From Bdellovibrionales bacterium RBG_16_40_8 (lineage in GTDB: Bacteria > Bdellovibrionota > Bdellovibrionia > Bdellovibrionales > UBA1609): DNA of 8,886 nucleotides. The stretch is taken from assembly GCA_001769925.1 (NCBI GenBank), contig MEPT01000108.1, positions 16,751 to 25,636 of the forward strand, written 5' to 3'. A program made the translations under genes and the position numbers. The notes beneath the pieces are model-generated. The model worked only from the letters and a program-made list of their open reading frames with translations, was not told the origin of the DNA and did not search any database. This document shows positions 7,412-8,886 of this stretch, in pieces; within the stretch, counting starts at the first letter, position 1, and every line of letters begins with the position of its first letter.

Positions 7412-7918
7412 TTAATAAACAAAGCGAACTTTACCCATAAGTTCTCGAGAGAGAAATCCTCTATAATCATTTTCGCCGAACCAACTATATAAAGTCATTT
7501 CTTCAATGCCAATAGCTAGCTTTGGGTTAAATTCATAAAGAAGACCTATCGCAAAGCTTGGCCCCATGAGGGTTTCATCGCTTGCCCCTGAGGCTGATGG
7601 CTTAAGCGAGATAATACCAAACCCTGGTGATAGATAGAGATCCCAGGCCTGGCGGTTAAAATGCGGGCGAATAAAAGCACCAACTGTTGTAAGGCCATTG
7701 GCACTAGGGTTTGTGCTGTCTGGGTACGTACGAAAATACCCGCCGACACTAAAGGTTCGATGAATTGCATTTTCATAATCAACTCCAAGACTCATGCCGC
7801 CTCGGGTAAAGCCAAAGTTAAATAAAAAAGCATTTGCCCCTTGGTTAAATTCTGCAAAAGCCACACTTACGCTGAAAGTAAGCATAAGACTAATTGCTAT
7901 TTTAAGCATTTTTTTCAT
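7412..7918 (-). CDS. Small exported protein, probable outer-membrane beta-barrel, function unknown
   Basis: I do not recognise a named family. The 168-aa product begins with a clear Sec signal peptide (MKKMLKIAISLMLTFSVSVAFA, cleavage after AFA at about 22). The mature part of about 146 residues has short runs alternating polar and hydrophobic residues, turns rich in G, N, D and S, many aromatics, no internal hydrophobic helix and no cysteine. It ends in a strand with a terminal aromatic residue (GKVRFVY), as in outer-membrane barrels. The size would suit a small barrel of about eight strands. The ATG lies 7 nt after the HiPIP stop, so the two are probably co-transcribed; its ribosome site is weak. 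A second ATG three codons in is possible. It converges on the subtilase gene with 4 bp between stops. Confidence 0.75.
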   Translation of the reverse strand: MKKMLKIAISLMLTFSVSVAFAEFNQGANAFLFNFGFTRGGMSLGVDYENAIHRTFSVGGYFRTYPDSTNPSANGLTTVGAFIRPHFNRQAWDLYLSPGFGIISLKPSASGASDETLMGPSFAIGLLYEFNPKLAIGIEEMTLYSWFGENDYRGFLSRELMGKVRFVY

Positions 7919-7925
7919 TAAAATC

Positions 7926-8351
7926 TTATGCCTTTGGATTCCAAGAGTTACAGCTGCCTTTTTTATGAACCAAGCACGCTGGGATCAAAGCACATGTGTC
8001 TTTTGGGGGTGTTTCTTTTTTGAAATTATAGAGTCCACAATTTTCGCAAGTTTGTTCAGCTACCTTCCAGATTTTGCCAGCAGCTCCTGGTTTATCTGTT
8101 AAGTTAATTTTTTTATCTTTTAGTGCTTTATCTAAATCCTCTACATAACCAATGCCTTTGGCACCTGCCACGCATTGTTTATTAGCGGGGTCAGTGCGTT
8201 TTTTTTCTGTCATATCAATAAGACTAAGCTCTGCCGCAAAGGCTCTTGTGCGTGCAAAAGCATGTACAAGCACTCCGGCACTAGTATAGAAAAAAATTTT
8301 TTTGAAAAAATCGCGTCGACCTGTAGGCTCTAATAGTTTTTCAAGTTCCAT
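7926..8351 (-). CDS. High-potential iron-sulfur protein (HiPIP), Tat-exported electron carrier
   Basis: HiPIPs are small periplasmic [4Fe-4S] proteins that shuttle single electrons at high potential. The 141-aa product starts with a twin-arginine signal (TGRRDFFKKIFFYTSAG, cleavage near RAFA-A at about 39-40), which fits export with the cluster already inserted. The mature part has the family's DP-A-N...GIGYVEDLDKA opening, with Y69 matching the conserved tyrosine. The four-cysteine pattern follows: C102-x2-C105-x14-C120-x13-C134. The last spacing equals that of the Allochromatium protein. The aromatic usually before the final cysteine (GWC) is serine here (GSC), though the following NSW-PKA is kept. 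C60 and C126 are extra. AAGGAGA (minus strand, 8364-8358) lies 6 nt before the ATG, supporting this start. It is the first gene of a pair with the barrel-like gene. Confidence 0.9.
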   Translation of the reverse strand: MELEKLLEPTGRRDFFKKIFFYTSAGVLVHAFARTRAFAAELSLIDMTEKKRTDPANKQCVAGAKGIGYVEDLDKALKDKKINLTDKPGAAGKIWKVAEQTCENCGLYNFKKETPPKDTCALIPACLVHKKGSCNSWNPKA

Positions 8352-8376
8352 AGTGTTTCTCCTTGATAATCCAGCG

Positions 8377-8406
8377 TTTATAGCAGCGAATTTAAAAAGG
8401 TGCCAG
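8377..8406 (-). promoter_or_regulatory. Probable sigma70-type promoter of the HiPIP gene
   Basis: On the minus strand, CTGGCA (plus 8401-8406) is a 4/6 match to -35. It is followed after 18 bp by TATAAA (plus 8377-8382) preceded by TGC, giving an extended -10 (TGCTATAAA). Transcription would start near 8370, leaving a leader of about 19 nt that holds the AAGGAGA ribosome site. Spacing, strength and distance to the gene are consistent. Confidence 0.6.
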
Positions 8407-8407
8407 G

Positions 8408-8441
8408 CGCTTTTATGTGTCGCTACTGCGTCATAAAAGCG
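8408..8441. repeat. Perfect 10-bp inverted repeat between two divergent promoters (candidate operator)
   Basis: CGCTTTTATG (8408-8417) and CATAAAAGCG (8432-8441) are exact inverted copies separated by 14 nt, which itself holds a CGC/GCG mini-stem (8421-8423 and 8428-8430). The repeat starts next to the -35 of the HiPIP promoter and ends 13 bp before the -35 of the tRNA promoter. No T-run follows on either strand, so a binding site for a dimeric regulator fits better than a terminator. Confidence 0.5.
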
Positions 8442-8454
8442 TAAAGATATAAAG

Positions 8455-8483
8455 TTGAAATATGACGCCTCTTGTCCTATACA
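8455..8483 (+). promoter_or_regulatory. Sigma70-type promoter of the tRNA gene
   Basis: TTGAAA (8455-8460) and TATACA (8478-8483) are separated by exactly 17 bp and match the sigma70 consensus at 4/6 or better in each box. Transcription would begin near 8490, giving a 5' leader of under 40 nt before the tRNA, a normal arrangement for a single tRNA unit. Confidence 0.65.
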
Positions 8484-8526
8484 TGTGTACTTCGCCCGGT
8501 ATTTTTGTATTTACATCGTCTGAATT

Positions 8527-8603
<77 letters not shown>

Positions 8604-8606
8604 TTT

Positions 8607-8630
8607 CCCTTCTAAGGGGTTGGTTTTCTT
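8607..8630 (+). terminator. Possible short intrinsic terminator after the tRNA
   Basis: CCCT (8607-8610) and AGGG (8615-8618) can form a 4-bp stem with a TCTA loop, followed by a T-rich stretch GTTGGTTTTCTT. The stem is short and the tail interrupted, so the call is weak. It lies only 3 nt after the CCA end, within what may be the element's attachment region. Confidence 0.35.
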
Positions 8631-8638
8631 GAATAAAA

Positions 8639-8715
8639 AAATTGAAATTTTGGATTGTTGACGTTTGTTGCCAGGTTCAGGGCTAACCAACGTCATTTGT
8701 GACAATTTTCAATTT
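8639..8715. repeat. Imperfect 31-bp inverted repeat spanning the 3' end of the recombinase gene
   Basis: Arms 8639-8669 and 8685-8715 match at 22 of 31 positions. A perfect 9-bp outer block (AAATTGAAA/TTTCAATTT) and a 10-of-11 inner block (TGACGTTTGTT/AACCAACGTCA) are separated by a 15-nt loop. The right arm encodes the last residues and stop of the recombinase. On the minus strand the structure runs straight into a seven-T stretch (plus 8635-8641), so it could terminate recombinase transcription. Alternatively the arms could be recombinase or excisionase binding sites. Confidence 0.5.
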
Positions 8716-8886
8716 CGGTTTCTCGGCTTTAGCGACAGCTTCTTTGGCTCGTGAACCTAAGACTTTTCCGTAATGAAGGGCAACTTTTAAGTCGGCCCAA
8801 TTACCCATCTGCTGTAACGCTAGATAGTCTCCAGTTTCGTTTAAGAATGCTGTAGCGCCAGTATGCCTACAAACGTGAGTCGACGA
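8683..8886 (-). CDS. Tyrosine recombinase / phage-type integrase (C-terminal end only; starts beyond the right edge)
   Basis: I translated the last 67 codons by hand from the minus strand. The fragment begins SSTHVCRHTGATAFLNETGD and contains the C-terminal half of the tyrosine recombinase catalytic box: H-x-x-R (HVCR, followed by H), then LQQMGNWADLKVALHYGKV. In that stretch W30 of the fragment occupies the His/Trp position and Y39 is the nucleophile. These residues cut and rejoin DNA in integration and excision. The tail AKAEKPKLKIVTNDVG and a TAG stop at 8685-8683 follow. Nothing visible is broken; truncation is due only to the window edge. Position next to a tRNA and orientation towards it point to an integrase of a genomic island or prophage lying to the right. 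The subfamily cannot be set from this fragment. Confidence 0.9.
   Translation of the reverse strand, partial: SSTHVCRHTGATAFLNETGDYLALQQMGNWADLKVALHYGKVLGSRAKEAVAKAEKPKLKIVTNDVG

Noticed and set aside
7546..8102. Open frames 7546-7788 minus and 7794-8102 plus over the barrel-protein and HiPIP genes
   Set aside because: Both overlap genes with clear signal peptides and, for HiPIP, the full cysteine pattern.
8400..8445. The HiPIP-tRNA inverted repeat as an intrinsic terminator
   Set aside because: No T-run directly follows on either strand and it lies between two outward-facing promoters.

Overview
The window looks like chromosome from an AT-rich Gram-negative bacterium. The evidence is an elongasome gene set, a periplasmic PpiD/SurA-type isomerase, an outer-membrane-type small barrel protein and a Tat-exported high-potential iron-sulfur protein (HiPIP). 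The gene mix would suit Bdellovibrionota or another former deltaproteobacterial lineage. That placement is inference from protein style only; no marker gene here proves it.

Positions 1-3829 (minus strand) hold a tight cell-elongation operon read mreC - mreD - mrdA (PBP2) - rodA. Junctions are 5 nt apart (mreC/mreD), an ATGA overlap (mreD/mrdA) and a GTGA overlap (mrdA/rodA); rodA runs off the left edge. These proteins build the lateral wall: RodA polymerises glycan, PBP2 cross-links it, and MreC/MreD couple the pair to MreB. mreB is not next to mreC. A divergent gene for a membrane-anchored PpiC-type peptidyl-prolyl isomerase (3936-5423) occupies the upstream position.

Positions 5563-7407 (plus strand) encode the most unusual protein: an exported subtilisin-family protease with an I9-like propeptide, a Cys/Gly-rich linker, a C-terminal membrane segment and then a PilZ domain that should face the cytoplasm. 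This layout suggests a c-di-GMP-linked, membrane-anchored protease. Its gene meets, with only 4 bp between stop codons, a minus-strand pair: a Tat-exported HiPIP (7926-8351) followed by a small secreted beta-barrel-like protein (7412-7918).

Positions 8352-8526 carry two divergent sigma70-like promoters flanking a perfect 10-bp inverted repeat. To the right lie a CAU-anticodon tRNA (8527-8603) and the C-terminal end of a tyrosine recombinase (8683-8886, minus). That is the usual edge of an integrative element sitting in a tRNA gene, so the right border of the window is probably the start of a genomic island or prophage. No stretch over 300 bases lacks a gene.
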